Shown piece after piece: positions 10,039 to 18,634 of a stretch of DNA of 42,837 nt (positions are counted from its first letter, which is position 1; the number at the start of each line of letters is the position of its first letter). The translations under genes were made by a program, and so were the position numbers. Below the pieces are notes generated by a model, which searched no databases, had not been told where the DNA came from, and worked only from the letters and a program-made list of their open reading frames with translations. The DNA is from Sphingobacteriia bacterium (GTDB taxonomy: Bacteria > Bacteroidota > Bacteroidia > Bacteroidales > UBA7960): assembly GCA_011390575.1 (NCBI GenBank), contig JAABSE010000029.1, positions 1 through 42,837 of the forward strand, read 5' to 3'.

Positions 10039-11194
10039 TCATATATAGTACAATCATGAAAAAGGCGATTCCGGTGGCATTGCTGAAAATATTGGAACCG
10101 GTAAACATTACCAATGCCCTTGAAATAAAAAAGTATCTTAAGTAAACAATTTCTTTGGGAAGCTTGCCGAAGATAACCCGGGCCATGATGCTTAGCTGTG
10201 CAATGACAAAAAGCAACCCAAATTTGGTGTAATCACCAATTAACCCAATGTCAGATTGATACAGCCCGAGTTTTTTGTAGAGATTTACTTCCCTTCCAAA
10301 GCTCGAGTTTAAACTATCCTGCCCATTACCAAATATATAAGCCAACTTATTGGGCATAAATTCGGTAAGGAAAAACCTTACGGCCACCAACCTGATATTT
10401 TCCCGGGTTGCAGTGGTTTCCTTCCGCGTGACAGCAATCATTTCAAGAAAGATATCCTGGAATATAACAAATACCGCCAAACCAGCAACTCCTGCCATTA
10501 TAATTACCAGGGTTCTGGATTTTACCTGTTTGCTGAAAAAAATAAATGCTACCGTCAGCAGCACGATGGATGCAAGGCTCTGCCGGGTTCCCTGCAAAAT
10601 CCCATTTACAACAAAAAATATAAGGCAATATATCCCATGCTTTAATTCGTAGTTCTTTAATAGCTTTTGCAAAGACATGAAATAGGCAAGCAAGAGAAAT
10701 CCACCTCCGGGAATGAATATTCGTACAGTACCACGTTCAACTCCTACCCTGGAATCAACTATGCGCGTGGGAAATACTATGTATTGGGTTAAATAAAGAA
10801 ATACATATACAAAAGCTAAAGGAAGAATTAATTTTTCTATCTCTTTGACATCCAGCTTTATACTATGAAGAAAGAAATAAAAAAAGAAAAAATAAATGTA
10901 TCGCTGAGCTACAAGGGTGATGGTAAAAGCTTGATTGTGAAAAGCATTGGCCATAAACATGCTAACAAAAGCGGCCAGTAAGAATAAGTATATTTCTTTC
11001 TTGAAATATTGTTTTTCTCTCTGACTATCACCTGAGAGCTGCTGAAAAAGCAATACAAATATAATAACTCCTATTCCGGCAATTTCTCCGAGGTTTCGTA
11101 GCTGCTCAGGAATAAAGATAAGAGTATAAAAGCCTGACGCTAAAACAAAAATACTTGCAATCAGCATTCTTTTAAACAGGGGGCTTTCTAACAT
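9980..11194 (-). CDS. Wzy-like O-antigen/exopolysaccharide polymerase (multi-pass membrane protein)
   Basis: This 404-residue integral membrane protein has about 10-12 hydrophobic segments and one large hydrophilic loop after residue 240 (ARENIRLVAVRFFLTEFMPN), the architecture of Wzy polymerases and O-antigen ligase-like proteins. Such proteins join lipid-linked repeat units at the outer face of the inner membrane. The RENIR segment followed by an FGNGQDS motif in the loop resembles the Wzy_C/O-antigen ligase domain, where an arginine-rich periplasmic loop is functional. It lies between the six-hairpin protein gene (194 bases upstream) and the flippase. Wzy proteins are very divergent, so the call rests on topology and context. 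A ligase role (WaaL-like) is the main alternative. The short acidic/basic C-terminus (NKEKEEEFNHSYKT) is cytoplasmic-looking. Confidence 0.78.
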   Translation of the reverse strand: MLESPLFKRMLIASIFVLASGFYTLIFIPEQLRNLGEIAGIGVIIFVLLFQQLSGDSQREKQYFKKEIYLFLLAAFVSMFMANAFHNQAFTITLVAQRYIYFFFFYFFLHSIKLDVKEIEKLILPLAFVYVFLYLTQYIVFPTRIVDSRVGVERGTVRIFIPGGGFLLLAYFMSLQKLLKNYELKHGIYCLIFFVVNGILQGTRQSLASIVLLTVAFIFFSKQVKSRTLVIIMAGVAGLAVFVIFQDIFLEMIAVTRKETTATRENIRLVAVRFFLTEFMPNKLAYIFGNGQDSLNSSFGREVNLYKKLGLYQSDIGLIGDYTKFGLLFVIAQLSIMARVIFGKLPKEIVYLRYFFISRALVMFTGSNIFSNATGIAFFMIVLYMIDQYKNKEKEEEFNHSYKT

Positions 11195-11279
11195 GTATTC
11201 TGGTTTTTATGTTAAATATATCACTGTTGAATAATATACTGTTTCAGCATTCAACAAAACAATATTTGCGTTAATGTTT

Positions 11280-11297
11280 GTACTTTTCTAAAAGTAC
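11280..11297. repeat. Perfect 8-bp inverted repeat upstream of the polymerase gene
   Basis: gtactttt (11280-11287) and aaaagtac (11290-11297) are exact reverse complements around a 2-base centre. It sits in the 194-base gap upstream of the Wzy-like gene. There is no T-tract on the minus strand directly after it, so it is a weak terminator candidate. A dyad operator is the alternative. The function is unknown. Confidence 0.35.
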
Positions 11298-11388
11298 TAT
11301 TTTATTGTCTTTTTTTTATCCGTGTTTTATAACTGAGCCGATTCAAATTACTTACAAAAAAAAGAGATCTGCAAATTCTGAAAGGTGT

Positions 11389-12618
11389 TTAGTGTGTTGT
11401 CTTTATACTCCTTGCCCCTTTACTCTGGTTGCTTAAGTACATGGAAAATGCGTAAAACATCCAGGCTTGTGCCCAGCGCATATAGGGTATCCTGGATGAA
11501 AAAAAAGGCTTTAGCTGATAGTAAAAATACCCTTGAGGACTTTGCATATTTCTTATTGTAAAGGAAAGTACTTTTTCCATCAATTCCCAATTCTGAAAAG
11601 CATTTTCTGTCTTTATCAGCGTGGCAATCAATTGTGCCGGTGAATGAATATCAACAGGAAACGTCTGGTTATGATAATAAGCCGGAGTGCCATCTTCAGC
11701 AAAAAAATTGGCAAGGTAATAGGAAAGTCCTTTTTGAAAAGCATTCTCAAAGCGATTATCCTGTGTGTATTTTTTGTACTCATAAATACATTCCAGGTTA
11801 AATCCCGTATGGAAATTGTCTATCCATTGCTGGTTTTTTTTGCTTCCATACACCCAGGAGCCGTCAGGATTCTGGCACCTGATAATGGTTTGTATGGCTG
11901 TTTTGCTTAATTCTTTCCATTCAGAATTGCCGGTATGTTTATAACCGCGAGCCAACAAACGTGCCCCAAGAAGGGATGCATTATACACTTGCGATTTATC
12001 TTCCGGCGAATAAGAAAAGAAGAAGCCATCGAATTGATCAGGAGTTCTGTTTAAATCTTTCACGACAAAATCACAAGCAGAAAGAGCGGTATCAAGATGC
12101 TTTTGTTGTTTGGTAATCTCCCAGGCTTCGAAAAGTGCATTGGCCACGAAAGAAGTGGCCACAACTGTTGGCGTAAACCTGGGCTGGTAAAAGACCCTGC
12201 TTTGCCAGTCGAAATTATACCCCCAGCAAGCACCGCTGTAACCTTTTGACTGTAATTCAATGATTTTATCGGATAGAAAAACTATCTTTTTAAGGATTTC
12301 CTCAGAAGTGCCAAACATGGTATTTCCCGTTTGGCTTATATGATAAAGCTGAGTGTAACCATAAAGGAATAATCCCAGGCCTTTGGTATTGTATTGTTTG
12401 GGTACAAAAAACAAGGGCCTCAGATTTATGGGGGATCTTTTAAATAACTGGATCCATGCCATCCTTGGCAACCAGTGATATTTCAACGGGGTTGCCTGGA
12501 AAACAGCTGAATTCATCCCATCGTAAGGATCCCAGCCTTTGTATTCATTTTTCTCTACATAGGCCATTAGCTTCGTAAAACTTTGAGCGGGAGAGACTGT
12601 TTGGTTATGTCGTTTCAA
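11389..12618 (-). CDS. Six-hairpin (alpha/alpha barrel) glycan-enzyme-like protein, cytoplasmic
   Basis: This 409-residue protein is rich in W, Y and F and built of repeated helical hairpins. A CQNPDGSWVYGS motif lies around residue 248, WIDNFHTGFNLECIYEY around 265, and RWAQAWMFYAF around 381. Q-x-x-G-x-W hairpins of this type occur in six-hairpin glycosidases, uronyl epimerases/lyases and N-acylglucosamine-epimerase-like folds. Relatives in Bacteroidota polysaccharide clusters have, as far as I recall, sometimes been labelled delta-aminolevulinic acid dehydratase, a label the sequence does not support. No signal peptide is seen, so it should act in the cytoplasm on a nucleotide sugar or lipid-linked sugar. 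It lies between wecB (40 bases upstream) and the polymerase gene, which points to a step in repeat-unit assembly or modification. The reaction is unknown. Confidence 0.7.
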   Translation of the reverse strand: MKRHNQTVSPAQSFTKLMAYVEKNEYKGWDPYDGMNSAVFQATPLKYHWLPRMAWIQLFKRSPINLRPLFFVPKQYNTKGLGLFLYGYTQLYHISQTGNTMFGTSEEILKKIVFLSDKIIELQSKGYSGACWGYNFDWQSRVFYQPRFTPTVVATSFVANALFEAWEITKQQKHLDTALSACDFVVKDLNRTPDQFDGFFFSYSPEDKSQVYNASLLGARLLARGYKHTGNSEWKELSKTAIQTIIRCQNPDGSWVYGSKKNQQWIDNFHTGFNLECIYEYKKYTQDNRFENAFQKGLSYYLANFFAEDGTPAYYHNQTFPVDIHSPAQLIATLIKTENAFQNWELMEKVLSFTIRNMQSPQGYFYYQLKPFFSSRIPYMRWAQAWMFYAFSMYLSNQSKGARSIKTTH

Positions 12619-12658
12619 TGGATAGGCGTTTAAACGGATAAAAAATAAACCTGAATTC

Positions 12659-13750
12659 TTAGTTTGAAAGCTTTACCAAAATATCAACAATTCTCCGGGA
12701 TGTCTTCCCATCCCAGAGCGGAGGCACAGAACCTTTTTTCCAGTTTCCGGAAAACAATTTTTCCAGCGCCGGTTTTATGGCTTTGGGATGAGTTCCTATC
12801 AGTTCATTTGTGCCTTGAGTGACGGTTTCAGGTCGTTCGGTATTGTCACGTAAGGTCATACAAGGTACCCCCATAACAGTGGTCTCTTCTGTAATTCCGC
12901 CGGAATCGGTAATAACAGCCAATGCATTCTTTACCAGATAATTAAACTCGAGATAACCCAGGGGTTCTACAGTATGAAGATTGGGATGACTGATACCTGC
13001 TTTTTCCAGTATGCGCGCAGTGCGGGGATGAACAGGAAATATCAGGGGTTTGTTTTGAGAATGAAGAATTATTTCATCGATCATGTGTTTGAGATTCGAT
13101 TCTTCATCCACATTCGCAGGTCTGTGCAAGGTCATTACGATATAATTGCCCGGCATTAAATTTAACATGTCCCAAACATCAGGTTTTTTCAAATTGTCCA
13201 TATGTTTCAACAAGGTATCTATCATGGTATTGCCCACCAGGAAGATGCGATTGGATTCAATTCCTGATTTGGCCAGGTTTTGTGATGCCTGTTCTGTTGT
13301 GGTGAAGAAATAATTGGTCAGGCTGTCGGTTACAATGCGGTTGATTTCTTCGGGCATGGTCCAATCTCCCGAGCGAATGCCTGCTTCCACATGGGCAACC
13401 TTAACAAGCAATTTTTGCGCTACAATTGAGCATGCCATGGTTGAAGTCACATCCCCTACCACAAGGCATAAATCGGGTTTGCTTTCCATCAGTAGTTTTT
13501 CGTACCCAATCATGATGGCAGCTGTTTGCGATGCCTGGGTTCCACCTCCTGCTCCCAGGTTAATATCCGGGGCGGGGATACCCAGTTGTTCAAAAAAACT
13601 TTCGCTCATATTCTTATCATAGTGTTGCCCGGTATGAACCAGGCGGAAGGATATGTTATGTCCTTCTTTCTGCGCTTTTCGGATGGCATCGATAATGGGA
13701 GCTATTTTCATAAAATTAGGGCGTGCACCAGCAATAATGTCGATCTTCAT
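12659..13750 (-). CDS. wecB: UDP-N-acetylglucosamine 2-epimerase (non-hydrolysing), WecB/MnaA
   Basis: This enzyme interconverts UDP-GlcNAc and UDP-ManNAc in the cytoplasm. At 363 residues it has the family length and the GT-B-like two-domain fold. Visible signatures are GARPNFMKIAPI (residues 8-19), HTGQHYDKNMSESFF (39-53), VGDVTST with Asp100, HVEAGIRSGDWTMPEEINR with Glu122 and Glu134/135, and LHRPANVDEESN with His209. The Asp, Glu and His residues correspond to catalytic positions in the E. coli enzyme. No wecC dehydrogenase is in the window, so the product may be used as UDP-ManNAc rather than ManNAcA. The WecG/TagA transferase at 18635-19384 is the plausible consumer. It lies between the CapK-like gene (86 bases upstream) and the six-hairpin gene. 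Confidence 0.95.
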   Translation of the reverse strand: MKIDIIAGARPNFMKIAPIIDAIRKAQKEGHNISFRLVHTGQHYDKNMSESFFEQLGIPAPDINLGAGGGTQASQTAAIMIGYEKLLMESKPDLCLVVGDVTSTMACSIVAQKLLVKVAHVEAGIRSGDWTMPEEINRIVTDSLTNYFFTTTEQASQNLAKSGIESNRIFLVGNTMIDTLLKHMDNLKKPDVWDMLNLMPGNYIVMTLHRPANVDEESNLKHMIDEIILHSQNKPLIFPVHPRTARILEKAGISHPNLHTVEPLGYLEFNYLVKNALAVITDSGGITEETTVMGVPCMTLRDNTERPETVTQGTNELIGTHPKAIKPALEKLFSGNWKKGSVPPLWDGKTSRRIVDILVKLSN

Positions 13751-13836
13751 GCTTATTAAATTTAAGTTTACTTATATATGTAAATCATTTGTTAATATAT
13801 TAATTTTGAATTCTAATCGTTGCGTAATAGCACATT

Positions 13837-15111
13837 TTATCTGTACAGATTTAAATCCAGTTTCTGGACAAGTCTTTTTTGTTTTCCGTTAGGCAGTCGT
13901 TCAATGGCTTCCACTTTTGAGATAATGGGCTTTACTTTTCCTCCGAAAGAAGAAAAGATATCTTTTTCAATTGCTTTCTGATCTTCTATGTTAAATTTAT
14001 GATTTCCTACGGCACGAAAGTAAAGTTCTCCGGGTTTTTCCTGGTAATATTGATAGTTAATAACATTTTGGAGTGTGTTGGGGCGCATGGATAAGATGCA
14101 CGGTACCAATTCTTCTTTATTGTTTATGATGATATCCTGGGATCTTCCCAATATTGAAAGTACTTTACCCTTGCTGTCAATTTCTGCATAATCTTCAGTC
14201 TGATATCTTATTAAAGGCATGGATTTATTGTAAAAGTTGGTTCCGATAATTTCAAAAACCTTATTACCTTCAAAGGTGTTGCCCGAGTCCAGAAACTCAA
14301 CAACACTGTATTGATTAACGAAGTGGTAGGGTCCGTGGTCAACAGCGTAGGCCAGAGCAACATGTTCATTCTGCCCGTATATATCAATGAGTTTTGCATT
14401 GGGAAAAGTACGCATGATAAGCTTTTTATCCTCTTTTGTAATGGTTTCAGAACTGGTAACAATTCCCTTTAGATCCGGAAGTTTAAGGGGCTCTTTTAAA
14501 TCATTGATATACTTGCACCATACAGCCAGTGAAGACGGGAATGCATGCAGGCAATCGATTTTATACTCCTTAAGTAGTGAAAGGTACTTTTTTGTTGTTT
14601 CGGCATTGATATCGTATGAGGATAGAATAAGTAACGGGTGATTGTATTCAAACAGACCGTTTTCAGGCTTTATGGCTCTTAATATGGCAATTTTCTGCGT
14701 TTTCACAGGGCTAATCAAAGAAAAAATTTGATCGGTAAAGAAAGTTTCTGCAATGATGGAAGTAAAATCTTTCTGAAGGTTAAGAGAAAGTCCTGATGTT
14801 CCTCCGGTTGATTTTTTCATAAGCATAAAGGAAAGTGCTTTGTCTGATATAAACTCCTTTTCCTTTCCAATTACATCTGTTTTTTTAATGTAAGGGAATA
14901 GATCCAGTGAAATGCCCTGCTGTTTCACTGCCTCTGCCATCGTGTTTCGGTAATAAGGGGTGTTTTTTACGGCATGCTTCAAAATCTTTTTCAGCAGAGG
15001 ATTGCTCTCTGGCTGGGAGTCATTTCCTTTCCCAAAATCATTGGATAGTTTCCTGTAAAAAGGACTCAGGCGAATGAGGTTCCGGACGATGCTTTTATGT
15101 TTTTCTTTCAC
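13837..15111 (-). CDS. CapK/PaaK-like adenylate-forming enzyme of the polysaccharide locus
   Basis: This 424-residue member of the phenylacetate-CoA ligase-like (CapK) branch of the ANL adenylating superfamily keeps the core motifs. The phosphate-binding loop is STGGTSG (residues 101-107), the A5-like motif is YGQNEH (245-250), the A7-like motif is YQTEDY (303-308) followed by LGRSQD (321-326), and the candidate catalytic lysine lies in the tail motif PNGKQKRLV (K410 or K412). The family activates a carboxylate as an acyl-adenylate for transfer to CoA, a carrier or an amine. CapK homologues recur in capsule loci, but their substrates are mostly unproven. Nothing in the window encodes an acyl carrier protein. 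It is 36 bases downstream of the GT4 gene and reads with it. A role attaching an acyl or amino-acid group to the glycan is inference. Confidence 0.82.
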   Translation of the reverse strand: MKEKHKSIVRNLIRLSPFYRKLSNDFGKGNDSQPESNPLLKKILKHAVKNTPYYRNTMAEAVKQQGISLDLFPYIKKTDVIGKEKEFISDKALSFMLMKKSTGGTSGLSLNLQKDFTSIIAETFFTDQIFSLISPVKTQKIAILRAIKPENGLFEYNHPLLILSSYDINAETTKKYLSLLKEYKIDCLHAFPSSLAVWCKYINDLKEPLKLPDLKGIVTSSETITKEDKKLIMRTFPNAKLIDIYGQNEHVALAYAVDHGPYHFVNQYSVVEFLDSGNTFEGNKVFEIIGTNFYNKSMPLIRYQTEDYAEIDSKGKVLSILGRSQDIIINNKEELVPCILSMRPNTLQNVINYQYYQEKPGELYFRAVGNHKFNIEDQKAIEKDIFSSFGGKVKPIISKVEAIERLPNGKQKRLVQKLDLNLYR

Positions 15112-15147
15112 GTGTTTGTTTTTTTATCAGTTATTTGGCACGTTGAA

Positions 15148-16200
15148 TTATTTCGTTGAAGTACAGAACTCAATGGCTTGCTGAAAGCCATTAAACATCT
15201 TATCAATTGACATTTGGGTTTCTGCTACTTTCTTAGCTTCAGATGACATTTGGGCAAGCAGGTTTCTGTCTTTTTGAAGAAGGAGCAATTTTTCCCTGAG
15301 TTCTTGTTCGTTATTGCAAACAAAACCCGTTTTGCCGTTTTTCATGTAAAATATCTCAGGTGCATGGTTTTTATCCAGTAACAACACTGGTTTGCCCCAG
15401 AAAAAAGATTGGTTCAAAGCCAGACCAATATGACCGGGCGTGCTGAATACATCTCCCATGTTAAATATTTCATCTGCTTCAGCGTTGTATTTTTCCCCCA
15501 GATAATATATGTTTTCTGAAGCTTCTACCTGGGCTTGCTGCTCTTTGCTTATACCGGGACCGACAATAACCAGCCCAACCCCCTGTAAACCGGGGATTAT
15601 GTTCATAAGTATGTCTAATCCTTTGTAGGGAAGAATTCGTGAAATGTATAATACCACAAAATCTTCTTTTATATTATACTGCGACTTTACTGCATATTTA
15701 TCCCGAACTTTTTGTTGTGCAACAGGCGAAAAATTCAGGGTATTGTAGGCAATAAATGTTTTAGCCTGATTTTTTGGGGCTATATATTTTGTCTCATTGG
15801 GTGTATATAGGATAATGGCTGAGCTCAGGTTATGGATGAGTTTGAATAACTGGTTTTTGAATACATTTTTCTTTTCATGTAAATTCAATCCATGCCCCCA
15901 GTAAATACTGGGTATTTTTTGTACCCTGCAATACAAAATGATGGGTAAAAATATTTTATCTTTTAAATGCAGGAAATTAATTACTACATCAGGTTTTAAT
16001 GCATCAATTTTTTTTACATACCGTTGAACCCCAAACTCCAGGGTGTGTTTAACAAAGGTTGTTTCAAAATCAACCTCCTGGAAAGAATTGCTTGCAACGT
16101 GAAATTCAAATCCCAGCGACCGGAACTTTTCTGAAAAGCTATTATAAATGCGGGAACGGTAGTGATGAACCTTGTTGGATATTAAAAGAATTTTTTTCAT
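15148..16200 (-). CDS. Glycosyltransferase family 4 (GT-B fold)
   Basis: This 350-residue protein begins MKKILLISNKVHHYRSRIY, a typical Rossmann start for GT4 acceptor domains. The C-terminal donor domain shows VLYISRILPYKGLDIL (about residues 188-203), VGPGI, YYLGEKYNAEADEIF and GHIGLALNQSFFWGKPVLL, the usual nucleotide-sugar binding region of GT4. It should transfer one sugar of the repeat unit from a nucleotide donor at the cytoplasmic face of the membrane. It is the first gene of the minus-strand arm leftwards from the divergent promoter region, followed 36 bases later by the CapK-like gene. Donor and acceptor cannot be read from the sequence. Confidence 0.9.
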   Translation of the reverse strand: MKKILLISNKVHHYRSRIYNSFSEKFRSLGFEFHVASNSFQEVDFETTFVKHTLEFGVQRYVKKIDALKPDVVINFLHLKDKIFLPIILYCRVQKIPSIYWGHGLNLHEKKNVFKNQLFKLIHNLSSAIILYTPNETKYIAPKNQAKTFIAYNTLNFSPVAQQKVRDKYAVKSQYNIKEDFVVLYISRILPYKGLDILMNIIPGLQGVGLVIVGPGISKEQQAQVEASENIYYLGEKYNAEADEIFNMGDVFSTPGHIGLALNQSFFWGKPVLLLDKNHAPEIFYMKNGKTGFVCNNEQELREKLLLLQKDRNLLAQMSSEAKKVAETQMSIDKMFNGFQQAIEFCTSTK

Positions 16201-16388
16201 TTACTATTGAGCTAATCTGAATTTAGAGTAAAGACCAAAAGTGTTTCTGTAACTGATGGGCTTTTAATATATTTTTTTATGCAGCTATTTATGTAAGTTC
16301 ATTTTTTAACGGAACTGTAAATTTACGAAATAATACATTTTGTAGACGAAATATTGAATTAATAAATCATAACAAGTAATGATTTATA

Positions 16389-16396
16389 CAAAAGTA
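16389..16396 (-). promoter_or_regulatory. Candidate -7 box (TAnnTTTG) for the GT4-capK-wecB arm
   Basis: The minus strand reads TACTTTTG here, an exact match to the Bacteroidota -7 consensus, about 190 bases before the GT4 ATG at 16200. No clear -33 TTG was found at the expected spacing, so the support is moderate. Confidence 0.4.
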
Positions 16397-16431
16397 AACT
16401 TTAAAGAGCATGTATTGTTTTTAAAAAGTAT

Positions 16432-16439
16432 TACTTTTG
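16432..16439 (+). promoter_or_regulatory. Candidate -7 box (TAnnTTTG) for the plus-strand GT2/GT-B pair
   Basis: TACTTTTG on the plus strand matches the Bacteroidota -7 consensus, about 170 bases before the GT2 ATG at 16612. A TTG at 16415-16417 is only 14 bases upstream, shorter than the usual -33 spacing. It mirrors the minus-strand box at 16389-16396. Confidence 0.4.
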
Positions 16440-16611
16440 CGAGAAACAAATCCGTTTTGTGACGAGTTTAAACCGATAATCAGGGTAATTTTGGAGACAT
16501 TTATCTGTTTTTCACCTCACAACCATTTAAAAAGATTATTTCATACGTTTGTTTGCAATATTAGTTGTAAAACAGAAAACTACTACAAAGACAAGAATCA
16601 ATTGAATCGTT

Positions 16612-17514
16612 ATGACAAAACCACTTTTATCTATTATAATTCCTGTTTTTAATGGATTAGAATATACCCAAAAGAGCCTGAAAAGTCTTGAAAAACAGAT
16701 ATCTATATTGCCTCGTGATAAATCAAAAATACATATTGTGGTTGTTGATGATGGTTCATCTGATGGCACTTATGAATGGGTGAAGAGCAATCACCCTGAA
16801 GTTCATATCTTGCAGGGAAACGGAAATTTGTGGTGGAGTGGGGGAGTAAATAAAGGGATGGAGTATGCCCTGGAGCATTTAAAAACTGAATACATTCTCT
16901 GGTGGAATAACGATATTCTTCCGGATGATAATTATTTGAAGAATCTTCTTCAGGTTATCGGCAAACAGCCTGAAGATGTTGTTATTGGATCAAAGATTTT
17001 TATGCTGCATAAAAATTTAATCTGGGGCATGGGAGGAAAATTTGACCCACGCAAAGGGACCAAGCACATGTATGCTGAAAGAAAGGAAGACGGACCCGAG
17101 CTGAAGAAACCTTTTGAAGTAGATTGGTTTCCGGGCATGGGTACTTGTTTTCATAAATCTGTGTTTGATAAGATTGGCTATTTAGATGAAGAGAATTTTC
17201 CTCAATACCATGGCGATAGTGATTTTACTCTTAGGGCTAAAAAGGCCGGATTTCGTCTTATTGCTTTTCCTGAACTCATCATTTTTAATGATACGTCCAA
17301 TTCAGGGATTGTTCATCAGGGTAGTATTGGAAAGCTTTTCAAATCCTTTACCAGTATCAAATCCAACTTCAACATTCAAAAAAACCGCTTATTCCTTAAA
17401 AGACATGCTGATTCGAGACTAGCCTATCTTCCTCTTATACGAAAATATTCTAAATATGTAGGTGGTTTTTTAAAATGGAAATTTCTGGGCTTTCTGGGCG
17501 TAAAGAAAAAGTAA
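16612..17514 (+). CDS. Glycosyltransferase family 2, rhamnosyltransferase-like
   Basis: This 300-residue GT-A protein starts LLSIIIPVFNGLEYTQKSL. It shows VVVDDGSSDGTYEWV (residues about 44-58) and GNGNLWWSGGVNKGMEYAL followed by WWNNDILPDD (residues about 71-108). The acidic motif of the GT-A fold is replaced by the NND form seen in GT2 rhamnosyl/mannosyl-type transferases. It then has WFPGMGTCFHKSVFDKIGYL and YHGDSDFTLRAKKAGF, which form the acceptor/base region. The N-terminus fits the family and no signal peptide is seen, so it is a cytoplasmic enzyme. It is the first gene of a two-gene plus-strand island within a minus-strand locus, followed 70 bases later by a second transferase. Sugar specificity is unknown; fucose (another 6-deoxyhexose) is a possible donor because gmd and fcl are nearby, but this is inference. 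Confidence 0.9.
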   Translation: MTKPLLSIIIPVFNGLEYTQKSLKSLEKQISILPRDKSKIHIVVVDDGSSDGTYEWVKSNHPEVHILQGNGNLWWSGGVNKGMEYALEHLKTEYILWWNNDILPDDNYLKNLLQVIGKQPEDVVIGSKIFMLHKNLIWGMGGKFDPRKGTKHMYAERKEDGPELKKPFEVDWFPGMGTCFHKSVFDKIGYLDEENFPQYHGDSDFTLRAKKAGFRLIAFPELIIFNDTSNSGIVHQGSIGKLFKSFTSIKSNFNIQKNRLFLKRHADSRLAYLPLIRKYSKYVGGFLKWKFLGFLGVKKK

Positions 17515-17584
17515 AAATGTTGCATTGACTGGTGAATGAAAACCAGCCTTTTGTCAAGATCATTATTACATCAAATACATTACA

Positions 17585-18616
17585 ATGACCGTTAAAGCTT
17601 ATATTTATCCGCGAACCAAAAGAGGGAAAAATACCACCAATAACCCCTATCTGAAAAACTTCATAGAATCGGTCAGAGAACACATTGTTTTTTTAAATGA
17701 AAATCAACCCACTGCGAAGGGTATTTTCAATCTGATTCCCTATATAGGTAAGATCGATTATTTGTTTTTGAACTGGATTGAAGATTTGCCGGATAAAAAA
17801 TGGGGATTTCTTCAGACTGTCTTTTTTTATTTTGTTTTGCTAAATAAAAGATTGTTGGGAATTAAAGTGGTTTGGACTATTCACAATAAGATATCGCACT
17901 TTCCGGGCAATTTAAGGTTGAAGAAGTTTCTTTTCCGGCAATTATTGAAAAGGAGTGATCTTATTATTACCCATGCTGATGAAGGAGTTCGTTTTGCAGA
18001 GATGTTATATCCCGGAGTTTCAAAGAAGATATTTTACTTTCCCCACCCCATTGTTCCGTTGGATCTTCCCCGGATTCACCCCCCTAAAAAATACGATGTC
18101 CTTATCTGGGGCTCTCTGTCTCCTTATAAAGGAATTCATGATTTTTTAGCGTTTCTTCATCGTAAAGGTGCTTCCTCGCAGTTCCGTATGATGATTGTGG
18201 GTAAAACGGTTTCTGAAAGTTTTTATAATCAACTAAAACAGTATACCAATTCAAATATTATCCTCAGGAATGAATTTGTGAGTAAGGAGGAGTTGGCTTC
18301 ACTGATATTTGAGTCCAAAATAGTGCTGTTTACTTATTCGGGTGACTCGGTGCTTAGTTCGGGTGCTTTGATAGATTCAATTGCCCATTATGCAAATATT
18401 GCAGGGCCCAATGTTGGCGCATTTCAGGAAATGGGAAAGTTGGGTATTATTAGCACTTATAGTGATTTTCCTGAACTTATAGAAGTATTACAAAACCTTA
18501 ATGAGCATTCGGAAAAAAAGAAGTTGGAAAAAGTTCGCGAATTTATTCACAACCATACCTGGGAAAAATTCGGTCAGGCTTTGCAGCAAAGGATTACAAA
18601 AACAGGCAAGCCATAG
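17585..18616 (+). CDS. GT-B glycosyltransferase (GT4-like)
   Basis: This 343-residue protein has the two-domain GT-B pattern. The N-terminal half contains NLIPYIGKIDYLFLNWIEDL and VVWTIHNKISHFPG, a pattern seen in EPS transferases acting on lipid-linked acceptors. The C-terminal half contains YDVLIWGSLSPYKGIHDFL (about residues 164-182), MMIVGKTVSE, and a SKIVLFTYSGDSVLSSGALIDS donor-binding region (about 240-261). The gene follows the GT2 gene in the same direction and ends 18 bases from the convergent stop of the WecG/TagA gene, with no obvious terminator between them. It adds a sugar to the growing lipid-linked unit; which sugar is not readable. Confidence 0.82.
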   Translation: MTVKAYIYPRTKRGKNTTNNPYLKNFIESVREHIVFLNENQPTAKGIFNLIPYIGKIDYLFLNWIEDLPDKKWGFLQTVFFYFVLLNKRLLGIKVVWTIHNKISHFPGNLRLKKFLFRQLLKRSDLIITHADEGVRFAEMLYPGVSKKIFYFPHPIVPLDLPRIHPPKKYDVLIWGSLSPYKGIHDFLAFLHRKGASSQFRMMIVGKTVSESFYNQLKQYTNSNIILRNEFVSKEELASLIFESKIVLFTYSGDSVLSSGALIDSIAHYANIAGPNVGAFQEMGKLGIISTYSDFPELIEVLQNLNEHSEKKKLEKVREFIHNHTWEKFGQALQQRITKTGKP

Positions 18617-18634
18617 CAGATATCCAAATCCTGA

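Larger units (their letters stand above)
16201..16611. other. Divergent intergenic region between the GT4 gene (minus) and the GT2 gene (plus)
   Basis: This 411-base AT-rich stretch separates two divergently transcribed glycosyltransferase genes. I see no convincing coding frame. It holds an oppositely oriented pair of TACTTTTG boxes that form a 9-base inverted repeat (16389-16397 with 16431-16439). These are listed separately as candidate promoters. Confidence 0.6.

Noticed and set aside
10443..10652. Short frames on both strands inside the polymerase gene
   Set aside because: Both are shadows of the Wzy-like gene in other frames.
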